A stretch of DNA of 64,000 nucleotides, from assembly GCF_043290135.1 (NCBI RefSeq), contig NC_134709.1:68350456-68414455 (forward strand), given 5' to 3'. Positions 22,905 through 33,577 of the stretch are shown one piece after another. The stretch comes from Rhipicephalus microplus. Taxonomy: Eukaryota; Arthropoda; Arachnida; Ixodida; Ixodidae. The notes below the pieces were generated by a model. That model did no database searches, was not told the origin of the DNA, and worked only from the letters and a program-made list of their open reading frames with translations. The translations under genes were made by a program, and so were the position numbers. Each line of letters starts with the position of its first letter. The stretch's first letter is position 1.

Positions 22905-23500
22905 AAACATTCGGCAGACCCACCTTGGAAATTGACGTTATGTGAAGCATGCGAATGGAAGGTGAGCAGAAGTGTATTAACATTGTATTGAGCGACAAAT
23001 TATGAAATGACGCTAAAAATATGTGTACGAGTTTTGAATTCACATGCGTACGTTGAGCAGTTGCAGATGTTCATATAACCAGTTGTTCCCATCTGCGCAA
23101 CTATGCCAGAAGGAAAAGTGAGTATTACAAACACCAGAAGCGATAAGCTGGTGAGAAGCGCTGGTGCTCGTGTTGAAATGAACTTCAGCGGATGGCACAT
23201 AACTACAATTGGCGTTAAGCCAGACGTCATGTCTGTACTATGGGAGTACACGTGTAATGTTTTTTTTTTCTTGAATAGGCAGTGCTGCAACCACAATTGA
23301 CGTTTCATAAACATTAGGATCTATTTGAAAAGAAGTTCAGAGACCTGGCGTGGCTCTGTGGTAAAATACTTGATTGTCACGCAGAATGCCGGAGTTCGAT
23401 TCTGGCTGGGACCCTAGCTGACACTTACTCATCGTATTCGTCGGGTCAACGCTGTCGATGTCAGCTTTTTCTCGACGATTATGCGTTAAGATTTTTTATA
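22905..23500 (+). repeat. Composite repeat with Gly-tRNA-like module, copy 2
   Basis: Contains GAAATGACGCTAAAAATATG, GTTGAGCAGTTGCAGATGTTC, AAGCGATAAGCTGGTGAGAAG and GAACTTCAGCGGATGGCACA. Then come GACGTTTCATAAACATTAGG, the tRNA-like module (23343-23408: GGCTCTGTGGTAAAATACTTG, GTCACGCAGAATGCCGG, AGTTCGATTCTGG) and GTCGATGTCAGC. This copy is uninterrupted where the 33-kb copy carries a Harbinger element, so it serves as an approximate empty site (GTGTAATGTT...TAGGCAGTGCTGCAACCAC). Confidence 0.75.
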
Positions 23501-24290
23501 TTAATCAGTGGACTAGAAGAACGCCCATTATATCGGTAAAACCCGAACTCATAACCTCAGCGAATTACGCGTTCAATTTTGTATATACCTTTTAAGACAG
23601 AATGGAAGGAGCTCACCCGTCCACTTCATTGGACTCCGTTTCTGCGCATCCAATGTGGGAGTGTTAAACAGCGCCTCTTGCAGCCAAGGTGGCGTGTGTA
23701 GAAGTCGTAATATGCCGCTTTTGTTTTTTTCATGACCTTTCTTGCACGGAGTGGCTCGAAAACCGGCCGTGCACGTATGGCATCTTCGTGGCGTTGGAGT
23801 GGTTAATGTATACAACTGTCAAAGACGTGGCAAACGTGACGACGTCCACTAGCTTCATCTCCATTGGCCTCCCGAACGAATAGGACGCTTTGGAGAGCAG
23901 CGCCGTCGGCTGAGACGCAACAATTGCCATGTGCTTCCATTGTGTATTCTTACTGGGACACTCCGTTGGTCGGCGAGGGCAGTCTGGGAGCGCACAATGG
24001 GATGTGGTGTATACCGTCTGCTCGCGCCAGCCGCATCACCATCTGGCGGCCACTTGAAAGGTCGATGACTGGGTAGAGTTATAGTATGTCGATTGGAACG
24101 GAATTTAGGAATAATTGGCCTGTGGTCAACGAGAGTCGCAAACTAAGCTCGCTTGCTGCCTGCTCTTTAAAAAAGACTGGTTGCAGCGCGAACTCGACTA
24201 AATGACAGAAGAGGGCACAGTGCGTGTGTCTTATCCGCAGACGTTTTAAAAGTTGATTGCATTGGTTAGCGCGTTTAGGTGAGCGCAAAG
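23501..24290. other. Unassigned sequence
   Basis: No recognised feature. The 3' part may be decayed upstream LINE sequence continuing into 24297-24901, but I cannot align it by eye. Confidence 0.35.
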
Positions 24291-24296
24291 ACGACG

Positions 24297-24901
24297 AACT
24301 TCGAGCCGAACCACGAGGCTGAAGTAACTAGAAGAATAAGAGTCGGGTGGAGGACATTCGGCAAGCACACTCAAATAATGACAGGTAGATTGGCACTGCC
24401 CCTCAAGAGGAAGGTATATAACTGCTGCATCTTGCCGGTGCTTACCTTCGGAGCAGAAATCAGGAGGATCACAAAGAGGGTTCAACATAGGTTGTGGACG
24501 ACGCAGCGAGCCATGGAAATAAAAATGATAGGTGTAACCTTAAGCGACAAGAAGGGAGCATAGTGTATCATGAAACAAACGGGTGTTCAGAAAATCATAG
24601 TCGAAATCAAGAGGAAGACATAGTCATGGGCAGGACACTAGTGCGAGAGAAAGATGACCGCTGGTCATTAAGGATCACAGACTGGATCGCAAGAGAAGGC
24701 AAGTGCGTGAAGGAGCGACAGAAGCTTGAGTGGGCAGGTGAAATTAAGAAGTTTGTGGGTATAAAGTGGCAGCAGCAAGCACAGGACCGTGTTGACCGGC
24801 GGAACATGGGAGAGGCCTTTGTCCTGCACTTAGCGTGGTCAGACTTGATGATGCTCATGATGATGATGATGGTGATTATGAAAACGACGAAAATGGAGTA
24901 A
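24297..24901 (+). pseudogene. RTE/BovB-type LINE, 3' end of reverse transcriptase ORF (frameshifted)
   Basis: The first frame (24279-24563) reads NHEAEVTRRIRVGWRTFGKH, LKRKVYNCCILPVLTFGAEI and TTQRAMEIKMIGVTLSDKK. These are the hallmarks of the region just after the RT palm in RTE/BovB-like LINEs (HEAEIRRRI, CVLPVLTYGAETW, QRAMERRMLGVSLRD). The homology moves to a second frame (24494-24901): DDRWSLRITDWIAREGK, KLEWAGEI, WQQQAQDRVDRRNMGEAFVL. So there is at least one frameshift. The expected TYGAETW is TFGAEIR. A (TGA)n tract at 24845-24872 fits the short-repeat tail of this clade. The upstream RT core and endonuclease are absent: a 5'-truncated dead copy, but of the type that could mobilise tick SINEs. 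Confidence 0.9.
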
Positions 24902-26513
24902 AGCAGGAGGGACACAGATGAGAGCTGTTTACGAAGTTCAGAAATAATACCGCAACTATACTGGCTATCGAAAAACACAGCGCAAATACTTGCGCTGTGT
25001 CTGTGCAATCCTTCTCTCGTCATTCTCTTTTTTTTTTTTTCGCTAAGCCTACCGTAAGACATATATCTACCGCCTATAATCTCTCGCTCTGTGTGTCTGC
25101 CTGTATGTTCCTCTTTTGTGAATGCACGCTTGCTCGCACTTCTGCGGGTACTTTATTTGTGATACATTTTAGTGGATATTCTGGTTACCGTAAAAACAAA
25201 GCTAGAACTTCATGCGGTGTGCATTTCCTAAAGAAATAAAATGTCAGTAGCCTAGAAAGTGACGCTATTAAGTGAGCTGCATGGCAGTTTATCTTTGAAA
25301 AAAATTGCGAAGCTCTGTTTTCTCTGCCAGCCCCAATTTCTGCTTTACAGAGCCGCTGGGACTTCAGCGTAAAGGTTAGTACGCGTTTGTGAAAAAATCC
25401 TCAATTGTCACTTCAATGTAACGGGCATATACTTCGCAAAGTTGGGAATGTCTTGTTATCTATGCCTGCACAAAAAGTAAAAGTGGCACACCAGCCTCAA
25501 AAGAATAATGAAAATACGTTTTGGTTTCCTTGGCGAGAGCATCGATTGCGAGAGCTTTGTGGTCTATGTTTCCTTGTATGTTTATCCTTTAACTTTCCAT
25601 CATGAGGAGCTTCCGCCAAGAGCTCAACTTCATTAGCCATGCCCGAGAACGCCGTCCATCTCGGATGTCACGAACAATTTAAACTCGTCAAAAGTGTTAC
25701 TGTGGGTGGGCGCTGCAGTACAGTCCAAAATTGAGTCGGACGTGCAGTCAAAGTGTTTACGTTTGGTCAGGCACCGTGGAAAACGAAAGGCTGAGAAGCA
25801 GGAGGCAGGGGGTTTGGTTCACAATACCGCACATAAAGCAGAGTGTTCCGCGTAGGGGGCTGTCAATCAACACGATCTCCCAGCTGGAACCAGTGGGAGG
25901 CTATCTCACACCCCCTCTTCAAAAAGCGGCAGACGGCGCTGTTAGCTCAAGGGTAGAGAGTCGGGAGGGGTGGGTGGGTGTGGTATAGGGATTGTCGACG
26001 CCTTTATTGTCACCTCGATGCCACAACAGGCGTGAAAAATGCGGCCACCACAGGGAGCGACCCAGCTGGCGCCCTCTGGTGCGACAGGCTGCCCACAATG
26101 CCTGTGTGCTCAGGCATCAGAGGAGGAAAAAAAACGAAAAAAGAGAAGAGACAGGAAGCAGGGGGAAGTCGGGGGGAGAAGAGCCTACCGCATAATACCG
26201 GCATTAACGCCCTTCCATTACAACAGGTCCGGGGCTCGAATGGCAAGTAAATAGTGCGCTAGCAATGGAAGGACAAAGACAGATCACAATGGCAAAAGCT
26301 GTGCTTGCTCTAGGGCCCCGCGAACACTGTGCGTGGATAAGGGACTGGATGTAGAGAGGGAATAAGAATGCCCTGCTTTTTCCTCACATCCTGACTGGGA
26401 AGGCTCGCTGGGAAGATGGGCTGGTGACAATAGGTCCGGCGTATACGTAAGGAAGGAGGTAGGAAACGCGAGGTAAGGTTGGTAGGTGGCGCCTTCTATG
26501 AAGTTACAGTCGA

Positions 26514-26515
<2 letters not shown>
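24902..26515. other. Unassigned sequence
   Basis: Short open frames only. 25700-26260 is GC-rich. The potential G-quadruplex at 25963-25979 is listed separately. No gene recognised. Confidence 0.35.
25963..25979 (+). other. Potential G-quadruplex, 1-1-1 loops
   Basis: GGGAGGGGTGGGTGGG: four G tracts with single-nucleotide loops (one tract has an extra G), the most stable class of predicted G4. Confidence 0.7.

Positions 26516-26516
<1 letters not shown>

Positions 26517-26593
<77 letters not shown>
26517..26593. repeat. (TA)n microsatellite
   Basis: About 38 TA units without interruption. It is self-complementary and prone to cruciform extrusion and assembly error. Confidence 0.98.
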
Positions 26594-26598
<5 letters not shown>

Positions 26599-27177
26599 AG
26601 GTATGATTGAGATCACAAGAAAGCTCTACGTGTATGTAATTCAATGTATAAAAAGTTCTGCATATTGAAACTGTATTCAAATGTTTTTACGACTACTGTT
26701 TGATAGGCACAGTATTTCGCTACTTGTCGAGTTGATATATAAGGATTCTAATATATATATTCTTTGCAAAGGAAACAAGTAAAAGAAAGTGAAAAATGAC
26801 AAATGTGAAAATTGTATTAAATATGCATATGTGGTCTTTTGAGGTTTTCTTTTTTAATGTGCGTGAAGTTTTGCTGTCGTATGCGTTAGCTGATGTCCAT
26901 AAGTAACGTCGCAAATATTTTTTTCTGCCTTTTGCAGGTGAGTATCTCCCCACAGAGCTCGCGGGACTTCATCTTCCGGGGCCGTCTCGACTGATACTTG
27001 ATCGTGCTCCTGGTGTTCTCACTTGGTCACCGGTATATTTAGCCAACAAGCAGCCGTGAGAGGCGTGGACCATTCAGGGTTTCTGGCTTTCAAAGTAGGT
27101 GGATGTATTAATTGGGGATTGGTAGCTACAAGCGAAGCCTTTAAGAATATTACGGGGGAAGATTAAGTGAGGCTGGT
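26594..27177. other. Unassigned sequence around a splice-like site
   Basis: AT-rich sequence. The only notable feature is the acceptor-donor junction at 26937/26938, listed separately. No open frame is supported. Confidence 0.35.
26888..26945 (+). promoter_or_regulatory. Candidate recursive splice site (zero-length exon)
   Basis: A branch-point-like TTAGCTGATG lies near 26886-26895, then the pyrimidine-rich TATTTTTTTCTGCCTTTTGCAG ends at 26937. The next bases are GTGAGTAT. The motif (Y)nNCAG|GTRAGT is that of ratchet points used for stepwise removal of long introns, known best from Drosophila. No open frame adjoins it, which fits a zero-nucleotide exon better than a normal exon. If real, the host gene runs on the plus strand and this position is intronic. 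Chance occurrence cannot be excluded. Confidence 0.4.
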
Positions 27178-27179
27178 AT

Positions 27180-27222
<43 letters not shown>

Positions 27223-27225
27223 TTT
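27178..27225 (+). repeat. (TATT)n microsatellite
   Basis: Twelve TATT units. Confidence 0.97.
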
Positions 27226-27414
27226 GAAATTTCTTACAAGCCTGTTGGGCATTGTGTAAGGGGGCTTTTAAATGACTTCAAGCAACACAAGATTAAAGAA
27301 TATCGGATACCAAAAGAAACGACGTACATAACACACAAACTCCAACAAACCATGCATAATACCTTCATAATGCAAAATACATTGGTTATAAATACATGAT
27401 ATATACATAATACT

Positions 27415-27765
27415 GCAATTGCAAATGAGTTTTGCAGAAACCCGCAAGATGGCGGAAGGATTAAGAAAGGGAAAAAAACAACCACCCGTTTGTAGCATGA
27501 AGTCACAATAAAGTCCACGTGGATTTCTTGAATTCTTAGCTGCTGAAACATTCGTCCTGGTACGCGGTTCGAACCGGGACCAATGCCTTTCCGGAGTGGT
27601 CGCTCGGCCCATTGAGCTAACCAGGAAGCTAGAAATTGACAGCGCGAGGGCGAATTCATCGAGAACCCGGAGAACATGGGCACACGTATTGCAAATGAGC
27701 TCTGCGGATACCCGTAAGGCCTTCTTTCTTTTTCTTAACCATTCCGCCATCTTGCTGGTGTCCAA
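27415..27765 (-). repeat. tRNA-headed SINE-like repeat with an inverted flank
   Basis: The minus strand holds CTGGTTAGCTCAATGGGCCG (box A) and GGTCCCGGTTCGAACCGCG (box B) with normal tRNA spacing (about 27555-27622), then GGACTTTATTGTGACTTC, CCGCCATCTTGCGGG and CTCATTTGCAA. On the plus strand, TTGCAAATGAG(T/C)T occurs at 27418 and again at 27688 in direct orientation. The adjoining AAGATGGCGGAA..TTAAGAAA block is direct in one case and inverted in the other. So this is a rearranged or compound insertion. No TSD resolved. Confidence 0.6.
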
Positions 27766-30000
27766 TTCCCGGCATGAAAAGGAAATAGCCAGGGCGGAGC
27801 ACGTCGAAAGAAATAAATGAAGAAAAAAAGAAACAAAAAAAGAAAAAAAGAAACAAAACCGGAAAAAAAGAAAGAAAGCAGTACGTAAGGTGTGCAGTTG
27901 CTCTGAATTTACCGATATGACAACGGCTCATTAGGAGTTTGCTCCTTATGCTCAGGCCTTGCCCATCCTTCCCGCCGTCATGGCCACGCTCTCTTGGAGT
28001 ATATGACAGTGTCGGAATTGAACACGTTTTAGGATCTTGCTCACAAATTGCTTGGGGGTTGTCTCTCGTCGCTCCGCGGGCGTGCACGCTAGTGCTCATT
28101 GTTCCCGCTAGAGGCGCAGTTGTGCTCTTTGTTTCGAAAGCGCTCACTAGCAGGCGTGCCGCCGCTCAGGCGACGCTCGTTCCACTCTCGGTGCGTGCTC
28201 TGATTTGGTAGGAGACCGCTAGGTGGCCGCGCCTGTATGTAGGGCTCGCCCTCGGCACGCTTCCCCTAGCCCTTTCGGCCCTGGCGGCGTCGATTGACCC
28301 CACCGCACAACATTTCCCCCTATAGTATCTCGGAAACGTAAACAATACTGCTCATTTTTGGGGCTATAGTTCTTCAATGATCCCTACGGCAATTGACATC
28401 AATATTGCGGCACGTTTGTGGAAGTAGCAGCCACGAAGAAGGAGAACCTTGAGCGAGGTCTTCCGTGAAGTCTAGGTGCGTAAGTTGAGGCGGGTAAGTG
28501 CGATTTTCGGGACGACGTATCGAAGCTGTTTCAGTGAGCGTTAGGCTGAAAAGTAAGACATTGGTTTCCATTTTGTGTACACTATTGATTGGAAGAAAAA
28601 GAGAAGTCATTCTTTTTTCCATTTCCCAATCCCTGGGCCCTAATTACATAATTTGATGCAACGTTAATTAATGCGAAAATGCTTGTACCAGTGGCTCAAT
28701 TTTTTGTTTGTGTTCTTCTAAGGTCCTAACTACAAGAAAAATGCGCACAAAAAGTGTATTTGACAAAAATTGCAAAAACCAGGGCTGAAAGGGCTAGACA
28801 AACATACTGTACGCTTCCTTTCTGTTTCGCCGGACAGCGCTCGGTGCGCGTCAGCACCCTCCACGAACACCGCAGAAGCCGTGGTGGTGGCGCGGAGGGC
28901 TCGCCGTCAGGATCTTCCTTCTGGAGTTTTCCACTGCGTCTTATAATTCAAGATCATCTGGCTTTGCACTTTACGGATCACGTATCCATTATACTGAGAG
29001 GAAAACGTTCCTCCGAGCTTATGTGATCTGTAGATAACATCTTGAACAAAGTGTACGTATTGCATCAGTATGTAAATATCTGTATATGGTACGTTCATAT
29101 GTAAACAACAAACATTGTGTATATAACGTGTACATATATACAATAGCACCAAACACAACTCTCGTGTCATGAGTTCATATGATGACGATTGAGCATATGT
29201 ACCGAGGATTCACAGTTTACCGGATTTAAGCTCTGACGCCCAATAATTAAAGACTTTTGCGCTGAGGCCTCGAATAAGCACTCTCGAGAAAAAATACTTA
29301 CTTTTATTATTTTTTCATTGAAAAGTCATTCATTGAAACTTTAGGCGAAGGAGGCTAGAACCCTCTGTCGTCCGAATATGAAACTGGCTCCTTTGCTTTT
29401 TTTTTTCTTTGTTTTTTTCAGTATTCAACTGTAGAAGCCTTATTAAGTTCGCCAGGATAACCCTCGCCTTGTTACCAGGCTTTCAATAGTGGAAACAACT
29501 CTCGTTCATGCGGTGCTGCGTCGTTCCGCTTGAAAAGTACAAACAGCAAGAATATACTTCCCCGCCAGGTGCTTACTCTGTTCGCTATGGCCACACGTGC
29601 CCTCTACTATAGCGAGCAAACTCAATACTGCAACGCTTGGAGCTAGCTTCCTTGTCCTATCCGTATACCAGCCTTGTCTGACCTTTCACTCGCAGCCCCC
29701 GCTCCCAGCGTTGGCACCGCACGGAGCGGTTCAGAGAGGGCGTGACCGTATTGTGACACCCCCGCCGCGCTGCGTCTCGAATGCGAGCGGACGTTGATGG
29801 AAGCGGGCGTTCAGCTCGGCGGCAAAACGGCGTGTCCTCGTTGGCGCCATCAGCGCGGCGTGACGAAGCGAAGCACACATCGTAATTTCGTGCGGCTCAT
29901 CGCCATACACATGGTTACGGCAGAGAGAGCGTGCAGTGCTCTCGGCGTTGTCTTGCAATGAAGCGAAATAATTTGGAGGCCACAAGTTACCAACAAAATT
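27766..30000. other. Unassigned sequence, 2.2 kb
   Basis: Starts with an imperfect (GAAA)n/A-rich tract (27815-27880). 27950-28330 and 29590-29950 are GC-rich with open frames up to 163 codons that overlap on both strands. No domain recognised. Confidence 0.35.
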
Positions 30001-30007
30001 TATAATA

Positions 30008-30054
<47 letters not shown>
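30001..30054 (+). repeat. (AAT)n microsatellite
   Basis: About 17 AAT units adjoining the 3' end of a minus-strand Ruka copy. On the SINE strand this is an (ATT)n tail. Confidence 0.97.
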
Positions 30055-30303
30055 TCTGAAGCTTAACGTCCCGAAACCACGACATGATAATGAAACACGC
30101 TGCTCTGAAGGACTCCGAAAATTTCGACCATCTGAGTTGCCTTAACGTGCACCTAAATTTAAGCACGTGAGCTTAAGGCTAAGCACGTGGTCCTCAAACA
30201 TTCTCGCCTCCATCGAAAATATGCCCGCCGCAGCCGGGATTTGAAACCGCGGTCTTCGAGTTACCGGTCAAGTACCAAACCACTAGACCACCGAGGCGGG
30301 GCA
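30055..30303 (-). mobile_element. Ruka-type SINE, divergent copy with (ATT)n tail
   Basis: The minus strand has CCCCGCCTCGGTGGTCTAGTGG, a box B-like CGGTTTCAAATCCCGG, CTGCGGCGGGCATATTTTCGA, AGGTGCACGTTAAGGCAAC, GGTCGAAATTTTCGGAGTCC and ATTATCATGTCGTGGTTTCGGG. A small internal duplication (CTTAAGC and AGCACGTG repeated) lengthens the middle. The (ATT)n array replaces the ATCAATCA tail of the young copies. Confidence 0.85.
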
Positions 30304-31080
30304 CCAAACAATGTTTTTTATAACGCATTTATAATAGCATACTCGGCAAACTTTCAATTGGTAGGTCGCTAAATATTTTTATTAGAATGCTGAAAAAGCA
30401 ATTAAATTACGTTACAAATTGCAGCTGGCCAAAACACTGCACACTGCTACTATACACTATAGCTTCACGTGGCCGTCTATACATGGCCTGCATCAGGTTT
30501 ACGTGGTGTCTTATTGCTCGCGGACCTTTCTGACGAGCAGCCACGAATTGTCGCCAAAAGCACAAGGACGTGATAGCTTGGGGAGTCGCATGCGTTGTAA
30601 ACTCGCCCCCCCCCCCTTTTCCCCCCTTTGTTTTCCGAGGTTCTCGTTTTAACGAAATGACACCAGCTGGGTTATTAGTTTGCTGAATTGAGGTTAGTCC
30701 GGTGTTGTTAACGTGGCCCGCGGTATTGCGGAGTGGCTCGCGTGGCCAAGCGCAGCTTATAGATGTAAACACGCTCAGTTTGCTTCTTCCCTCGTTTTCC
30801 GGGCTCGGCTACGCCCTGTCTCTTCCGTTCCTCTTTTGTTCTTTTTTTTCATCTCTATTTCACGCTACGAATGGTTTAGCCACGTCAGCTTTTAATGCGA
30901 GTGCTTGTTTTTGCGTTTGACGGTGGAGCTGGCGCAATCGGCTAATGCGGATGGCGTGACAGACTTGGCGGGAAGAAAGACGAAAAGCTGTGGATCACGC
31001 AAGGAGGATTTTAAAAAAATTGCTCCTTGGGATCACGGCAGATGCGTGCCTGTCAGCTGTCAGAATGATGTCATAATGAT
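30304..31080. other. Unassigned sequence
   Basis: A C-rich run lies near 30606-30616. No open frame with domain features. Confidence 0.35.
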
Positions 31081-31082
31081 AT

Positions 31083-31300
31083 TATCAGTGGTTTTATGTC
31101 CCAAAATCATGATATAATTACGAGAGGCGCGGTAGGGGAGAAAGCTCCGGGAATTTCGACTATATGTGTTTTTATTTTACGTGCACTGAAATCGCACAGT
31201 ACACGGACCTCCACCACTTTCTCTCCATGGAAATGCGGCCGGCATCGAACCGGCGACCTGTTGGTCAGCAGCCGGGTGCCATAACCTACGCCCGCCCGGG
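31083..31300 (-). mobile_element. Ruka-type SINE, divergent copy
   Basis: The minus strand shows a head with GGTCGCCGGTTCGATGCCGG (box B), GCATTTCCATGGAGAGAA, GTGTACTGTGCGATTTCAGTG, GTCGAAATTCCCGGAGC, CTCGTAATTATATCATG and ATTTTGGGACATAAAACCACTG. Very decayed; no TSD. Confidence 0.7.
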
Positions 31301-31685
31301 TAAACGTCGCAACGATTCTAGTTTCTTTAGGGAGGAAATCTTTGGCCTAACTCTTTAGGAATTTAGGCATGATTTGCCTCGCCATCCACTTTACGGAGGC
31401 GCTTCCAAATTGTCGCTGGCGATTTAACTGCAAGTGCTACGGTGAGGAGCAAGCATTGTCTTTATTTACTCTCGTACCGTTATTGCCGTAATATCAACGC
31501 AAACAAGAAATAGTGAAGCGTAAGTATTGTCCAACGCTTGACATTGCCAATAGTTTGTCAAAAAAGTAAGGGCTCATCTTGGAGGCAGTGCACGTAACAC
31601 CTCACCGGACGCCGAAAGCTTGTGGTCAATACAATCGGCAGAGAAGAAAGGCAAGGCGAAAAAAAAAATTACAGTATACCCATGA
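31301..31685. other. Unassigned sequence
   Basis: No feature recognised. Confidence 0.4.
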
Positions 31686-31689
31686 AATG

Positions 31690-31943
31690 AATCATGATGG
31701 GTGCGGTGAAGCGTCCGTCAGTCCATGCGCGCTTCCGTCCGTCCGTTCGTTTATCTAGTGAACACTCCAAGTACTGCCATCTCGCATCTTTTCATCATAT
31801 ATTCATCAGGTAAAAGTACCGCCATCCAGCGGATATTCCAAGGACTAAACGAGGGGTGTCTACCTACGAGAACGTCTACTACTACTACTACATACATCGC
31901 GGACGCACGACTCACGGCATACGGAGCTTCGCCCCTAAAGATT
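31690..31943 (+). repeat. CGTC-rich interspersed repeat, copy 2
   Basis: ATGATGGGTGCGGTGAAGCG, a short (CGTC)n, CGTTTATCTAGTGAACACTC, TACTGCCATCTCGCATC, a (TAC)n stretch and the end GGAGCTTCGCCCCTAAA. The order is the same as at 1990-2365, but the CGTC array is much shorter and the 36-bp palindrome is absent. Confidence 0.7.
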
Positions 31944-31949
31944 CAGCAG

Positions 31950-32110
31950 ATCCCACGTACCTTGGGAATCACCCTGGTACCTTGGGAATAAACGTTATAC
32001 GAAGCATGAAGAAGGAAGGCGACCGTGTTGTAAATTTTTATTGAGCGACACGTTATAGAATGACGCTAAATGTATGTACAAATGTTGTGCGTACAGACAT
32101 ATTGTCGCGA
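31950..32110 (+). repeat. Composite repeat with Gly-tRNA-like module, 5' fragment (copy 3)
   Basis: ACCTTGGGAATCACCCTGG, GAAGCATGAAGAAGGAAGGC, GACCGTGTTGTAAATTTTTA, TTGAGCGACACGTTATAG and AATGACGCTAAATGTATG match the 5' part of the copies at 17160-17885 (minus) and 22905-23500. The sequence departs at about 32110, so only the beginning is present. Confidence 0.7.
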
Positions 32111-32295
32111 AGGCAATGTCTCGCGGAAAGCTCTTTTTTTTTTCAGCTTCAGCTGGAGTTCGTTCTTTGCCAGATGCTCTTGTTAGAGGCTCTATTTAAC
32201 GACTTGGCTCGAGGTGGGTGCCTCGAGTAAGAATGAGAGTCTGAACAGAAAAGGCTGCATCCGGTCGGTCACTGTGCGCGCTGCGCCCCAAACCG

Positions 32296-32373
32296 GGCAC
32301 TGCACCGTCCTCCCGACCGGTCTGCAGAAAGAAGACGCATTTCCCCTCTTCTAACCAATACCACCACCACCAC
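32296..32373 (+). repeat. Short repeat with (CCA)n tail, copy 1
   Basis: GCACTGCACCGTCCTCCCGA, CAGAAAGAAGACGCATTTCC and CTCTTCTAACCAATACCACC match the 83-bp insertion at 46516-46598. A retroposon 3' end with a (CCA)n tail is likely; the parent family is unknown. Confidence 0.65.
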
Positions 32374-32738
32374 AAACGAGCGAGCCCCCGCTTGCATCCT
32401 CCGGGGCAATCGAGGAGTGACATTGGAACACTTGTTTCCGCGTCAAGCCCGTTTTAGATAATGTGCCCGTTTCTCTTTCTAAGTGGTTCTAAGTGAGAAA
32501 GGAAAAGAAAAAGTGAGCCCCGTAGCTGTCTGCTACAGCGAGCGACACCTCAACAGTAGCTCACAAGGGATGGGGGAGAGGAGGGATTAAAAAGGTAGGA
32601 ATAAATGTGTAGAAAAGAGAAAGAGGGGTGATGTGGTAAGCCAAAGAAAGCGACGACAAATCGAGGGGATAGGAGAGATAGGAAAGATGGAAACACGGTC
32701 ACACGGTCATGGGGCACCACTTGCGAGAGCTCTTGGTG

Positions 32739-32866
32739 GCGTCAGTAGATGGCGTAGAGCAAGTCCAGTCGGTCAGCGCTACACTATCGTCGAAGGTCGT
32801 CGGCGTCAGGAGATGACGTAGGGCGAGCCCAGTTGGCCAGAGCTACGCTGACGCCGGAGATCGCGA
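32739..32866 (+). repeat. Tandem pair, 64-bp unit
   Basis: GCGTCAGTAGATGGCGTAGA then CAGTCGGTCAGCGCTAC recurs 64 bp later as GCGTCAGGAGATGACGTAGG then CAGTTGGCCAGAGCTAC. Two diverged units. Confidence 0.75.
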
Positions 32867-33577
32867 GGGCACAACCGGTCGGCACGGAATCCAGCGAGCG
32901 AGTTTTGCCCGTTTCAAAGAGCTGCTACAGTTTTGTTGCGAGGCAGGCTTCACGCGACCATGAAAACTCGTGTTGGGATTGGTTATCCTCGGCTTGCCTG
33001 ATTGGTCCGCGCACCCGTGGATGCTGGAAAACCCTATTAAAGCAGCGACTCGGGCCCTTTTTGGGGTGAGCGGACTCGGGGTCAACAGCGCATCTCACCA
33101 CCAGAGATTAATCATGCAAGCCGAGGGGTATGCGATCATTTTCCATGTTTTGTATTTGTGAATTAGTGCAATGTGTAAATTTAAGTTGTATTAGATAAAT
33201 AAACCCCCAATGAGTGCTTTCCGAAATCATCGTGTCGACTTGTCATCGCTTGCCTGTGCGGAATCGCTCCCACGCGTCTTCGTCTGGATGGTCATTAGAT
33301 GTGTCTATAGCTTAAACAACCCCGAAGTTTCGCTACCATATGTTGAACAGTTGCAGATCTTCAGATAATCAGTTGTTTGCACTTGCGCAGCACGCAACGA
33401 TGCTCAACACGAGAAGCGATAAGCAGATATGAAGCGATGATGCTCGCGACGATGGCAGTGCCCTGGACAATGCTACATAAATCAACTTCAGCGCATGGCA
33501 CCCGAATACCACTGACGTTAACCCGACGTGATGGCTATATCACAGGAGTGGGTGAATATGTAATGTTCGTACACTTA

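Larger units (their letters stand above)
32111..33330. other. Unassigned sequence with short repeats
   Basis: Holds the CCA-tailed short repeat at 32296-32373 and a tandem pair at 32739-32866. 33020-33215 has TATTAAAG, a GC-rich stretch, then GATAAATAAACCCC; this could be the R-U5-like part of a decayed LTR, but ends and TSD are not visible. Confidence 0.35.

Noticed and set aside
23343..23408. Functional tRNA-Gly gene
   Set aside because: The acceptor stem is not closed, the anticodon loop and box B are altered, and the same module recurs inside a dispersed repeat.
28754..29026. Possible exon after CGCCGGACAG acceptor-like sequence
   Set aside because: No matching donor, no domain, and the frame is short; coding potential cannot be told from chance.
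32980..33215. Solo LTR with TATTAAAG and AATAAA signals
   Set aside because: No TG...CA ends, TSD or primer-binding site could be located; signals this short occur by chance.
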